Shown: in pieces, positions 24,517 through 30,827 of the stretch
Numbering within the stretch: position 1 is the stretch's first letter
Layout: the number at the start of each line of letters is the position of its first letter
The notes under the pieces: generated by a model
Told to the model about the DNA's origin: nothing
What the model saw: the letters and a program-made list of their open reading frames with translations, nothing else
Database searches by the model: none
Translations under genes and position numbers: made by a program
Virus record (IMG/VR): IMGVR_UViG_3300031886_000011
Coordinates: 1 to 41,546 of that record
Direction: 5' to 3' (one strand)
DNA: 41,546 nt
DNA from: a virus

Positions 24517-24846
24517 ATGCAAATACCAGATGAAATCTTCAGGGATACTGAAGAAGGAAATGATATGAGCCACATTGAGATACGAACTCCGTTTAAGATT
24601 AATCCTGAAGGGAGAGAGATTGAGCTTGGAATTCGTGTGGATAACGGGCGAGATATGTACGTGTGCGTCTATGTAGATGGAAAGATGGACTTAGAGATAG
24701 ACGACATCGGCTGGTGCTACGTGTCATGCATCGACGTGCTGCATGACTACACTCAATGGGCTATCAGCTTGGCGAAGCTTGACGTGGCATGTGGAGGCGT
24801 GCCGTACCACGAGATAGCGGACAAGGTTACCCGGAGATTGAAATGA
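24517..24846 (+). CDS. Unknown early protein, 109 aa
   Basis: AAAGGAATAATA stands before the ATG. The protein is acidic, with beta-like stretches I-E-L-G-I-R-V-D-N-G-R-D-M-Y-V-C-V-Y-V-D-G-K-M-D (residues ~38-62) and a helix with C-I-D-V-L-H-D-Y-T-Q-W-A (~72-83). Cysteines at ~53, 69, 72 and 93 do not form an obvious metal site. No family recognised. Its stop overlaps the next start as ATGA. Confidence 0.6.
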   Translation: MQIPDEIFRDTEEGNDMSHIEIRTPFKINPEGREIELGIRVDNGRDMYVCVYVDGKMDLEIDDIGWCYVSCIDVLHDYTQWAISLAKLDVACGGVPYHEIADKVTRRLK

Positions 24847-24932
24847 ACCAATACCACAAAATCATGGTGTGGCTCTGCGTAGCCATAGTCTTTCATCTAA
24901 TCATACATCTATATTCTGCTTTTCTCAGTTAA
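24843..24932 (+). CDS. Membrane microprotein, 29 aa
   Basis: Starts in an ATGA overlap with the preceding stop and ends with TAA at 24930. Nearly the whole chain is a membrane helix (I-M-V-W-L-C-V-A-I-V-F-H-L-I-I-H-L-Y). It is one of four single-helix microproteins in the early block. Translational coupling supports expression. Confidence 0.45.
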   Translation: MNQYHKIMVWLCVAIVFHLIIHLYSAFLS

Positions 24933-24940
24933 AATAGGGG

Positions 24941-25028
24941 TTATTCACAGACATAAGTACGTTTTCTCCGGTTTTCTCCGGAAACCTCACGTAAGAATAG
25001 AATAGAATAGAATAGAGTAGAATAGAAT
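24941..25028 (+). other. Candidate replication origin (DnaA box plus pentamer repeat copy B)
   Basis: TTATTCACA at 24941-24949 is a perfect match to the bacterial DnaA box TTATNCACA. It is followed by TTCTCCGG/TTTTCTCCGG (24964-24981), CTCACGTA (24986-24993) and seven perfect-register pentamers, AGAAT four times, AGAGT, then AGAAT twice (24994-25028), ending in an AT-only stretch. Box, GC-rich spacer and AT-rich direct repeats is the layout of a bacterial-type unwinding element. The phage also encodes a DnaA domain IV protein (32001-32456). A promoter or operator role is the alternative; the element sits 25 bases before the next start codon. Confidence 0.55.
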
Positions 25029-25053
25029 ATATATAAGGAAAGAAGGAATAAAA

Positions 25054-25314
25054 ATGGCTAGGAAAAGAGGACATAATAAATCAAGCAACAATAGTGAAGT
25101 TTCACATTATCATGATAACACATATTGGGTGAAGCTGGACAATGGTGAGTGGATTCATGTATCAGCCTCTGAGCATGGTGCGCGAACATTCATGCACGCA
25201 GGGCCAGCAGCAAGCAAGTTATATAAGGAAAAGACGGGCGAAACCTTAGGGTTTTGCGACACCATGCCCGGAGAGCACGGGTGTGACGACATACTAACCT
25301 TCCCAAAAGGATAA
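25054..25314 (+). CDS. Unknown early protein, 86 aa
   Basis: AAGAAGGAATAAAA precedes the ATG. Basic N-terminus (M-A-R-K-R-G-H-N-K), then W-V-K-L-D-N-G-E-W-I-H-V-S-A-S (residues ~25-39) and a C-terminal part with F-C-D-T-M-P-G-E-H-G-C-D-D. No family recognised; the Trp/His-rich middle looks like a small beta domain. It begins the cluster of five tightly packed small genes that ends at 25921 and is the first gene after the candidate origin. Confidence 0.55.
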   Translation: MARKRGHNKSSNNSEVSHYHDNTYWVKLDNGEWIHVSASEHGARTFMHAGPAASKLYKEKTGETLGFCDTMPGEHGCDDILTFPKG

Positions 25315-25316
25315 CA

Positions 25317-25481
25317 ATGGACGCAAGAGACGCAGAGAGACGAGCTGCCGAACAGTTTAAGCCTATCCGGTCATCGGATTGGTTTAAGATACCATTCAAG
25401 GATGCTGATCTTCAGCGATTCCTTGAGGAAATACCAAAAGAAAGAAGAAAGGAGGAAGAGAATGAGCGAAAAGAGAGATGA
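25317..25481 (+). CDS. Small charged protein, 54 aa
   Basis: ATG 25317 lies two bases after the previous stop with AAAGGA upstream. The frame ends at TGA 25479. Composition: Arg/Ala/Glu helix at the start (D-A-R-D-A-E-R-R-A-A-E), a middle W-F-K-I-P-F-K-D-A-D, and a Lys/Arg/Glu-rich tail. Its 3' end overlaps the zinc-ribbon gene by 20 bases, which includes that gene's ribosome site. No family recognised. Confidence 0.5.
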   Translation: MDARDAERRAAEQFKPIRSSDWFKIPFKDADLQRFLEEIPKERRKEEENERKER

Positions 25482-25752
25482 CTTCAAATTCATTGACTCT
25501 GTAATCAAGGCTGCCAAGAACGGTGTTGCGATTGAGCATCTCACCACAATGGCATCGGCTTACTATCACAAGAAGTATTCAACTGACGAGAAGGACGAGA
25601 ACCGTCCTACGTGTGTTAGATGCTTTAAGCCGCTTGAAGGGGCAAGGGAAGACATAGGAACCAGAATGACATGCTATAAATGCCTTGGGCAGATTAGCTT
25701 CTCATTCGCAGAAGAAGAGGAAGACAATGCCGAGCGCAATCAATCGAAATGA
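25462..25752 (+). CDS. Small zinc-ribbon protein, 96 aa
   Basis: The start is placed at ATG 25462 with GGAGGAAGAG upstream. The N-terminal half is helical (F-K-F-I-D-S-V-I-K-A-A-K). A C-V-R-C ... C-Y-K-C pair (residues ~53-56 and ~72-75) forms a four-cysteine zinc ribbon. The C-terminus is acidic (F-A-E-E-E-E-E-D-N). Small zinc-ribbon proteins of phages often bind nucleic acid or host RNA polymerase; neither is shown here. Overlaps both neighbours, so translation is coupled. Confidence 0.6.
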   Translation: MSEKRDDFKFIDSVIKAAKNGVAIEHLTTMASAYYHKKYSTDEKDENRPTCVRCFKPLEGAREDIGTRMTCYKCLGQISFSFAEEEEDNAERNQSK

Positions 25753-25921
25753 AACCAAGAAGCAACTGCTGGCAATGTCGCAGTCCTTTCGTAACGGCAA
25801 GTTCACCCGTGTATCCAAGGCTGCATTGGATGAGCTGGAAGCGAAACATCAAAACAATATGCGTAGCCTAATACGTGGACAGCCGTCCGTGGGGATAACG
25901 GTTAAGCCATTGTTGTTCTAA
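25727..25921 (+). CDS. Small basic protein, 64 aa
   Basis: The start ATG 25727 lies inside the end of the zinc-ribbon gene with AGAGGAAGAC before it. The product is basic and helical (K-K-Q-L-L-A-M-S-Q-S-F-R-N-G-K, residues ~11-25; A-A-L-D-E-L-E-A-K-H-Q-N-N-M-R, ~32-46). No motif recognised. It is the last gene before a 180-base hairpin-rich leader. Confidence 0.5.
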   Translation: MPSAINRNETKKQLLAMSQSFRNGKFTRVSKAALDELEAKHQNNMRSLIRGQPSVGITVKPLLF

Positions 25922-25944
25922 AGTGAGCGGCAAAATACTTTGAC

Positions 25945-26067
25945 GATCATAATTCTGTATTTTTGATCGACAAGCAAGGAGGTGATTCACCAAGGAGAAT
26001 GTCGCCCCTCGCCTATCCTAAGGGGTGGGCGACAAGCGATGTTCACCCATCGAGTGATGGAATGAAC
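25945..26067 (+). promoter_or_regulatory. Hairpin-rich leader of the DUF932 gene
   Basis: Three hairpins precede the gene: 25945-25970 (CGATCA/TGATCG, six pairs), 26001-26033 (GTCGCCC/GGGCGAC, seven pairs) and 26041-26067 (GTTCA-CCATC with GATGG-TGAAC, ten pairs, GAGT loop). AAGGAGGTGATT at 25978 is an almost ideal ribosome site, but no convincing gene follows; a 23-codon frame runs 25999-26070 through the hairpins and could be a leader peptide. TTGACG at 25941 could be a -35 box. Confidence 0.45.
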
Positions 26068-26101
26068 TAGCAGTAAGTTAAAACCTAACAAATAAGAAAC
26101 C

Positions 26102-27082
26102 ATGAGAAGAAGTAAATACAAACAGTCCACCAATCACAACGAACTGTTAAGCTGCGAAGCCAGCTTGGGAGAGTTGCGAACGGATTCAGGTGAAGTCACT
26201 AACAAGGTTAGAGGCATATATGTATCAACTGCCAACGTCCCAAGGAGACTGACGGGCGTATGCGGCAGTGCATACAACACCTACCAATACTCTGATGTGG
26301 ATGCACATGCGGTAAATGCATTGGAGATTGCTGGAGCTGGGAAGTGGGAGCGTAGCTCTTACTTAATCAACGATGGAGAGTCGGCTCGTTTGCGTTACGA
26401 GGTTCTCAATCCGGATTGGAATATCGTCAACCAGAAGGTTGGAGATGATTTCTCTGTCGGGTTGGAGTTCTCAACGGGGCATCAAGGGTATCTCTCTCCC
26501 CAAAGCATAGCTTGTGACGGGTTCATAACAAGGCTGGCGTGTCTTAACGGCATGAAGTCGAACAACAAGATGTTTCGCAGGTCAGTGAAACACTTCAATC
26601 GTGACAAGGTAGACAAGCAGTTGGTTGAGAGCATCAACGATATAGTTCGCAACCTATCGAAGATGGTTGATTGGTTCGTCAGCCTGCATGATGTGAAAAT
26701 CAGCAGGCAGGAGGGAGTGAACGCCTTGAAGCGTATCCAGATGAAGCCATCTGTGCGTAAGAGTATCATTGACGTCTGGCAACAGCCGCACAAATGGAGA
26801 GGCATTGAAGACTCAGCAAATCCAAGCTCAAGGCACCTTGGAAACCTGCTGAATGTCTCGACGCAGGTTACCACGCATGAACATTCCCGTGAGAACATCG
26901 GTCAATCCGAAGTTATATCAGCGCGTGTGTTCGATGAGCTGGTAGCGATGAGCCGGGATCATGAATATCTCGGTGAGATGGTTCAGCCCATAGACAAGAG
27001 GACAAGAGGGGCAAAGGTTGAGGTTCCGGTTGGAGTGAGCCTACCACCGTTGCCATTGCCAACACCTCCAGACATCGGCTAA
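26102..27082 (+). CDS. DUF932-like phage/plasmid protein, 326 aa
   Basis: The middle has F-S-T-G-H-Q-G, then A-C-D-G-F-I-T-R-L-A-C-L-N-G-M (residues ~137-152), and later a basic segment, R-H-L-G-N-L-L-N-V-S-T-Q-V-T-T-H (~243-258). Conserved R-x-x-C-x-N-G-M and the later N-x-x-T-x-x-x-x-H regions are what one expects of the DUF932 family, found in phages, plasmids and some genomic islands; its biochemical role is not known. The C-terminus is Pro rich. It lies between two hairpin arrays, so its expression is probably regulated on its own. Confidence 0.6.
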   Translation: MRRSKYKQSTNHNELLSCEASLGELRTDSGEVTNKVRGIYVSTANVPRRLTGVCGSAYNTYQYSDVDAHAVNALEIAGAGKWERSSYLINDGESARLRYEVLNPDWNIVNQKVGDDFSVGLEFSTGHQGYLSPQSIACDGFITRLACLNGMKSNNKMFRRSVKHFNRDKVDKQLVESINDIVRNLSKMVDWFVSLHDVKISRQEGVNALKRIQMKPSVRKSIIDVWQQPHKWRGIEDSANPSSRHLGNLLNVSTQVTTHEHSRENIGQSEVISARVFDELVAMSRDHEYLGEMVQPIDKRTRGAKVEVPVGVSLPPLPLPTPPDIG

Positions 27083-27090
27083 AGGAAACT

Positions 27091-27227
27091 GGGGAGGCAG
27101 AGGTGGTTGAGGCTACACTCTGCCTCCCCAAGGAGGTGGCACGAAAAAGTGCCATGAGTAAGGTAACGGAAAACCTAATAACCGTTACATCAAGGAAATT
27201 CAGACTTGTTCAAGCATGAACATAAGT
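27091..27227 (+). terminator. Array of four hairpins after the DUF932 gene
   Basis: 27091-27129: twelve perfect pairs (GGGGAGGCAGAG with its complement). 27137-27154: TGGCAC/GTGCCA with a GAAAAA loop. 27163-27188: GTAACGG/CCGTTAC, seven pairs. 27204-27227: ACTTGTTCA with TGAAC-AT-AAGT, nine pairs and a two-base bulge. The first may end transcription of the upstream gene though it lacks a T-run; the rest form the leader of the next gene. Confidence 0.5.
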
Positions 27228-27249
27228 AAACCAAAAGATATAAACAGAG

Positions 27250-28053
27250 ATGAACCTCTTAACGCTAAGAAGCAGCAAACTTCAGAAGAAGGAGCTGGAG
27301 CTGGGCTACATTATCGTGGGTCTCAGCCTGCTTCCTGCAAGGGAAGTGAATAAACACACCGACGAGTTGTCGGGCGTCAACATGTGTCCGTGGCATACCA
27401 ACGGATGCTTTTCAATATGTAACAATTGGTCAGGTCGTGGCCGATTCGATAAGTCCCAAGATGCTAGGGCAAGGAGGACAATCATGCTCAAGGTTGAGCC
27501 TGAGAAGTTCTTTGCCCTGCTGGATGAAGACTTGTATGTAATGAAACGGAGAGCAAAGAAGCGCAGCATGAAGCTCGCTGCTCGCCTGAACATATACTCA
27601 GACTTCAGGTGGGAAGACACTGACATTATGCGTCGGCACCATGACATTCAATTCTACGACTACACCAAGGGCTTGAGCAGGGCACTGAACCCTGACCGCC
27701 CAAGGAACTATCACCTGACATTCAGTCGGTCAGAAACCAACATAGAACACTGCCATAAAGCACTTGAGAATGGAATCAATGTGGCAGTGGTATTCAAGGA
27801 CGAGAAGCCTGCCAGATGGATGGGCCATCGAGTCATTGACGGGGACGCCTATGACCATAGGTTCCTTGATCCAACGGTGTATCGTGGAACTGCGTGTGCG
27901 TTGTATAAGCGCGACGCTCTCGATGCCAGCGATCCGGTGATTGTTGGGTTAACTGAGAAGGCTACCAGCAGGATGGGATCAGACTGTGGCTTTGTCGTTG
28001 ACTACTCAAGTATACGAAAAGAGGAATCCTTAACTGAGCTAATAGCAATATGA
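27250..28053 (+). CDS. Gp88-like phage protein, 267 aa
   Basis: The sequence follows the pattern of the phage Gp88 family: L-G-Y-I-I-V-G-L-S-L-L-P-A-R (residues ~18-31), M-C-P-W-H-T-N-G-C-F-S-I-C-N-N-W-S-G-R-G (~45-64), R-A-R-R-T (~73-77), R-L-N-I-Y-S-D-F-R-W-E (~111-121), F-Y-D-Y-T-K (~134-139), N-Y-H-L-T-F-S-R-S-E (~153-162) and V-I-D-G-D-A-Y-D-H-R-F-L-D-P (~198-211). Three Cys within 11 residues could bind metal. The activity of the family is not established. Weak ribosome site; preceded by hairpins. Confidence 0.7.
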   Translation: MNLLTLRSSKLQKKELELGYIIVGLSLLPAREVNKHTDELSGVNMCPWHTNGCFSICNNWSGRGRFDKSQDARARRTIMLKVEPEKFFALLDEDLYVMKRRAKKRSMKLAARLNIYSDFRWEDTDIMRRHHDIQFYDYTKGLSRALNPDRPRNYHLTFSRSETNIEHCHKALENGINVAVVFKDEKPARWMGHRVIDGDAYDHRFLDPTVYRGTACALYKRDALDASDPVIVGLTEKATSRMGSDCGFVVDYSSIRKEESLTELIAI

Positions 28054-28292
28054 TTAATAAAAATGAATTCATAGCCCCTATAGAGGTTATGTCTCTTGAA
28101 GAGGACGGGGAGTGGGCAGTCGTAACAAAGCTGGGCTTACCCGTAGGACCGAGATTACTGAAGGGTGTATCCCCTCCGGTAATAAACGAATGGGGACCAT
28201 TCGATAACGAAGAAGATGCAGTCAAGTTAAAGGAGCTGCTTAATAGGCACATAGAAACTTGGCCAGCAAAAAAGAAAAGGAGCAGGAAATGA
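28050..28292 (+). CDS. Unknown small protein, 80 aa
   Basis: ATGA overlap with the Gp88-like gene. Contains E-E-D-G-E-W-A-V-V-T-K-L-G-L-P-V-G-P (residues ~17-34), probably a small beta sheet, and an acidic helix F-D-N-E-E-D-A-V-K-L-K-E-L-L (~51-64) before a basic tail K-K-K-R-S-R-K. No family recognised. It is coupled to both neighbours. Confidence 0.55.
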   Translation: MINKNEFIAPIEVMSLEEDGEWAVVTKLGLPVGPRLLKGVSPPVINEWGPFDNEEDAVKLKELLNRHIETWPAKKKRSRK

Positions 28293-28549
28293 AGAAAAAG
28301 AAAGGACAACGCAGGTTCTTCTTCCATTACAACAAACCTGAGTCAGGCAAGAAAGGGAGGAACGTGTTAACCCTGCATTGGAAGGGCAAGTGTCACTTGG
28401 TTAACAAGATCATATGTTATGCACCAACGGAGACACATGATCAGAAGAACCAACCGCGTTGTGTTGTTCGCGGCTGGGCAGCAGAGGTCAATTTCCGTAT
28501 CCTTCGGTTCGCCGGGAGGCGGCATGACACTGCGGTCATATTTGATTGA
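28289..28549 (+). CDS. Small basic protein, 86 aa
   Basis: ATG 28289 overlaps the preceding stop as ATGA and has AGGAGCAGG before it. Strongly basic start (M-K-K-K-K-G-Q-R-R), then strands around V-L-T-L-H-W-K-G-K-C and R-C-V-V-R-G-W-A-A-E-V (residues ~26-35, 57-67). Two or three cysteines, not in a metal-site pattern. Composition would fit a small nucleic-acid-binding beta domain. Unrecognised. Confidence 0.55.
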   Translation: MKKKKGQRRFFFHYNKPESGKKGRNVLTLHWKGKCHLVNKIICYAPTETHDQKNQPRCVVRGWAAEVNFRILRFAGRRHDTAVIFD

Positions 28550-28606
28550 TAATCAGTAGAGATTGACAACAAACCCCTCATGTATTTACACTCAGGAATG
28601 AGTGAG

Positions 28607-28879
28607 ATGAGTGAGGATGAAGAGAGACACCTTGACGGACTTAAATGCCGTATAAGCCAACTGCTTGATGCGAAGTATCGCAAGGGGCAGAAAATTCATG
28701 GCGGCCAGCTTTGGGAGAAGAAGATATTTCCGGAGCTAAGGGACGAAATGACTGACTTCGTTTCGTATGTACTCACATTAGAGGGTCACATACATGAGGC
28801 GAAAGTCATGTGTAATGCTGCCAAGAATGGGGACATACCAAACAGTGAGGCTATAGATAGGGTGCTCGAACTATTATAG
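28607..28879 (+). CDS. MazG-like / DUF5664-like small protein, 90 aa
   Basis: Of three in-frame ATGs (28580, 28598, 28607) the last has AGGA nine bases upstream. Residues ~18-45 read K-Y-R-K-G-Q-K-I-H-G-G-Q-L-W, then E-L-R-D-E-M-T-D-F-V-S-Y-V-L-T-L-E (~46-62). 'G-Q-x-x-H-G-G-x-L-W ... E-x-x-D-x-x-x-Y' is typical of small phage all-alpha pyrophosphohydrolase-type proteins, where acidic residues hold magnesium. The set of acidic ligands here is incomplete by eye, so the activity is uncertain. Confidence 0.45.
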   Translation: MSEDEERHLDGLKCRISQLLDAKYRKGQKIHGGQLWEKKIFPELRDEMTDFVSYVLTLEGHIHEAKVMCNAAKNGDIPNSEAIDRVLELL

Positions 28880-28887
28880 GGGGTAAA

Positions 28888-29370
28888 ATGAAAAGGTTTA
28901 GGGTATCGGAAGAAACCCTTGCCGAAGCCAAGCGGAGAGCAGAGGCATTGCCGCTGCTTAACAACTCGATAAGGGCTGGAAGGGGAGCAATTGTCGGGTA
29001 CTTGGGGGAAGCATTGGTAAGTAAAATATTAAGAGGAGAAATCAAGGATACATTCGATTATGACATCATCTACGGAGACGGAATAAAGGTGGATGTAAAG
29101 ACAAAGCAAAGAACTGTGCCGCCATCATGGTACTACAGTTGCACGGTTGCAAACTTCAACACCAAGCAGAAATGCGATGAGTATGCTTTTGCGAGCGTGC
29201 TCAAGGATCACACCTACGCATGGTATCTTGGTAAGGTAAGAAGGGATGTCTTCTATGAGAAGGCAGTCTTCTATAAGGCGGGACAGCTAGACCCCAATTC
29301 ACCCCCACACAGTCCGTTCCGATTCAGGGCCGACTGTTATAATATGAACATAATGTACCTATCACAATGA
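28888..29370 (+). CDS. PD-(D/E)xK-fold nuclease-like protein, 160 aa
   Basis: GGGGGT precedes the ATG. After a basic helical N-terminus (K-R-R-A-E-A) comes G-Y-L-G-E-A-L-V (residues ~37-44), a possible helix with the catalytic Glu, then F-D-Y-D-I-I-Y-G-D-G-I-K-V-D-V-K-T-K (residues ~56-73). Asp then D-V-K is the D...D-x-K core of restriction-like nucleases. It continues with V-A-N-F-N-T-K-Q-K-C-D-E-Y-A-F-A-S-V-L. Many phages carry such a protein; it may trim recombination intermediates or degrade host DNA. Its stop overlaps the next start. Confidence 0.65.
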   Translation: MKRFRVSEETLAEAKRRAEALPLLNNSIRAGRGAIVGYLGEALVSKILRGEIKDTFDYDIIYGDGIKVDVKTKQRTVPPSWYYSCTVANFNTKQKCDEYAFASVLKDHTYAWYLGKVRRDVFYEKAVFYKAGQLDPNSPPHSPFRFRADCYNMNIMYLSQ

Positions 29371-29543
29371 GTAAGGGAGACGACAACAAGAAACTAAGAA
29401 CGTATCGGTTTAGCCAGACAACTCTGGATAGGCTGGAGGAACTAGCTCTAGCCACGGGCATTAGCCGGACGGCTGTGCTTGAACAACTGATACATGCAGC
29501 GGAGGTAGATGATGAACAGCAGGGAGAAGGGCAAGAGGGGTGA
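29367..29543 (+). CDS. Ribbon-helix-helix (CopG/Arc-type) regulator, 58 aa
   Basis: ATGA overlap with the preceding gene; TGA at 29541. The core is a strand K-L-R-T-Y-R-F-S (residues ~9-16), a helix T-T-L-D-R-L-E-E-L-A-L-A-T (~18-30) and a second helix S-R-T-A-V-L-E-Q-L-I-H-A-A (~33-45), with G-I between: the standard CopG/Arc layout. It would bind DNA as a dimer through the strand and could regulate early genes or bind the pentamer repeats. Its last 32 bases overlap the nuclease gene that follows. Confidence 0.65.
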   Translation: MSKGDDNKKLRTYRFSQTTLDRLEELALATGISRTAVLEQLIHAAEVDDEQQGEGQEG

Positions 29544-29895
29544 GCGTCTGTGGCGTGACTTCCTTAAAAGTTATGGATTGGAAGCCAGACGAGGGCAGCA
29601 ATATTCAGGTGGAGATGATTCACCTGACGTTGTGTGCAAGGAGATGGATGAATGGTTCCACACTGAGGTGAAGTTTGTTGAGAAGCTGAACCTATATGAA
29701 GCACTCCAACAATCTCAAAGGGATTGCGGTGATTGGAGTGAGGAGCGAATCCCAATAGTGGCACATAAGAAATCAAGACAATCATGGATGGTCACAATGG
29801 ATGCGAATAGTTTTATGCAGATGGTATCCTGCTTACTTTCACGAGCGGAAAGCACCGTGATAACCAGACCCACAAAAAACGGGGTCGCAAAATAA
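29512..29895 (+). CDS. Holliday-junction resolvase-like PD-(D/E)xK protein, 127 aa
   Basis: GGAGG before two adjacent ATGs; the second (29512) has the better spacing. G-K-R-G-E-R-L-W-R-D-F-L (residues ~7-18) holds the first Glu, S-P-D-V-V (~36-40) the Asp, and H-T-E-V-K-F-V (~49-55) the E-V-K, together the E...D...ExK core of phage Hjc/RusA-unrelated resolvases and VRR-type nucleases. A later I-P-I-V-A-H-K-K-S-R-Q-S-W-M-V-T fits the family's last strands. It should cut branched DNA made during replication and recombination with the neighbouring Erf protein. Confidence 0.7.
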   Translation: MNSREKGKRGERLWRDFLKSYGLEARRGQQYSGGDDSPDVVCKEMDEWFHTEVKFVEKLNLYEALQQSQRDCGDWSEERIPIVAHKKSRQSWMVTMDANSFMQMVSCLLSRAESTVITRPTKNGVAK

Positions 29896-29901
29896 GGAAA
29901 C

Positions 29902-30465
29902 ATGAAAGAAAAACCTACAAAAGAAGAGGAAGCAAATCAGAAGCCTAATGGTTCTGATGAGCTTATAAGGACAGAGAGTATAATCAAGGTATCAGCCGCC
30001 ATGTGCAAGGCATGGGGCGAGCTGGAATCTGCCAAGGAGAATGCTGACAACCCGTACTTCAAGAGCAAGTACGCACCATTGAAGGAGGTTATAAGGGCAG
30101 CAAAAGCTGTGCTACCAAAGCACGGACTATGCGCTCTTCAACCTACCACCGTGGTGGATGGACAGAAGTACGTGATGACACTCATACTTCATACGTCAGG
30201 TCAATACATTGGCGGGTTGTATCCCATTACTCCCGGCAAGGCTGACCCGCAGGGAGTCGGAAGCGCAGTTACATACTCGCGTCGGTATGGACTATCCTCC
30301 ATGCTGGGCATCGCAAGTGATGATGACGATGACGGAGAGGGTTCTATGGAAAGGTACGAGAAGAAATCCTTCGCGGATAACTCACCCCAAAGAGCCTATA
30401 TGAACAGAAACAAGAACCCAGATGATTTTCTCGGCAAATCCGTCGAGAATGCTAAGGGTGCCTAA
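29902..30465 (+). CDS. erf: Erf-family single-strand annealing protein, 187 aa
   Basis: AAGGAAAC precedes the ATG. The Erf domain is clear: N-P-Y-F-K-S-K-Y-A-P-L-K-E-V-I (residues ~48-62), L-P-K-H-G-L-C-A-L-Q-P (~71-81), Y-V-M-T-L-I-L-H-T-S-G (~92-102), D-P-Q-G-V-G-S-A-V-T-Y-S-R-R-Y-G-L (~114-131) and G-I-A-S-D-D-D-D-D-G-E-G (~136-147). Erf proteins coat and anneal single strands in phage recombination and can circularise genomes. It lies beside a resolvase-like and an exonuclease gene, forming a recombination module. Confidence 0.88.
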   Translation: MKEKPTKEEEANQKPNGSDELIRTESIIKVSAAMCKAWGELESAKENADNPYFKSKYAPLKEVIRAAKAVLPKHGLCALQPTTVVDGQKYVMTLILHTSGQYIGGLYPITPGKADPQGVGSAVTYSRRYGLSSMLGIASDDDDDGEGSMERYEKKSFADNSPQRAYMNRNKNPDDFLGKSVENAKGA

Positions 30466-30476
30466 TGGTGGAAACC

Positions 30477-30512
30477 GGGTGCGCCTCGTGGGTCATAGCA
30501 CGGGGCGCATCC
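30477..30512 (+). other. Fourteen-pair hairpin between erf and the exonuclease
   Basis: GGGTGCGCCTCGTG (30477-30490) pairs along its whole length with 30499-30512 through an eight-base loop; two of the pairs are G-U on the plus strand. No T-run follows, so it is more likely an RNA processing, stabilising or partial-stop element than a full terminator. Confidence 0.6.
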
Positions 30513-30529
30513 AAACCAAAGGAACAATC

Positions 30530-30739
30530 ATGGGAATAACTACATCAGACGCATTCTTTGATCCAAAGCCTGCGGAGGAAGTGAAACATCATCCTACTCA
30601 TCCGCCATCATCCTTTCCTGCAATGAAAGCCTGCCCACGCTATGGGCCGGACAACAAGGGGAGCGATGCTGCGAGCAGGGGGACAGAACTACATGAGCAA
30701 CTCGCTCAGGTTCTGGAGAAACACAATGAAACGACATAA
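30530..30739 (+). CDS. Cas4/RecB-like exonuclease, N-terminal half, 69 aa
   Basis: AAAGGAAC precedes the ATG at 30530. Residues ~22-60 read H-P-T-H-P-P-S-S-F-P-A-M-K-A-C-P-R-Y ... A-A-S-R-G-T-E-L-H-E-Q-L-A, the 'S-x-x-x-x-x-C-P' and 'R-G-T-x-x-H' motifs that open Cas4/RecB-type nucleases. The catalytic Asp and D-x-K are missing because TAA at 30737 and a second TAA at 30746 end the frame. The same frame reopens with the catalytic half at 30818. Either the enzyme works from two chains, or the gene is split or broken by inserted DNA. Confidence 0.6.
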   Translation: MGITTSDAFFDPKPAEEVKHHPTHPPSSFPAMKACPRYGPDNKGSDAASRGTELHEQLAQVLEKHNETT

Positions 30740-30827
30740 GAAAATTAAGCTATACCTAGTGATAGCGGGATCAGCGGCTTGGCTGTATCTCCTTTACTAC
30801 ATAGCTGGAAAGCCAATATGGAAATAG
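30726..30827 (+). CDS. Membrane microprotein inserted in the exonuclease gene, 33 aa
   Basis: ATG 30726 begins 14 bases before the stop of the N-terminal half and the frame ends with TAG at 30825, ten bases after the catalytic half starts. Basic start M-K-R-H-K-K-I-K, then one membrane helix (L-Y-L-V-I-A-G-S-A-A-W-L-Y-L-L-Y-Y-I-A-G), then K-P-I-W-K. The two small overlaps are what translational coupling would need. Function unknown. Confidence 0.5.
   Translation: MKRHKKIKLYLVIAGSAAWLYLLYYIAGKPIWK

Noticed and set aside
24994-25028. CRISPR array
   Set aside because: The repeat is a five-base tandem without spacers; no Cas genes occur (the Cas4-like gene is a phage recombination nuclease).
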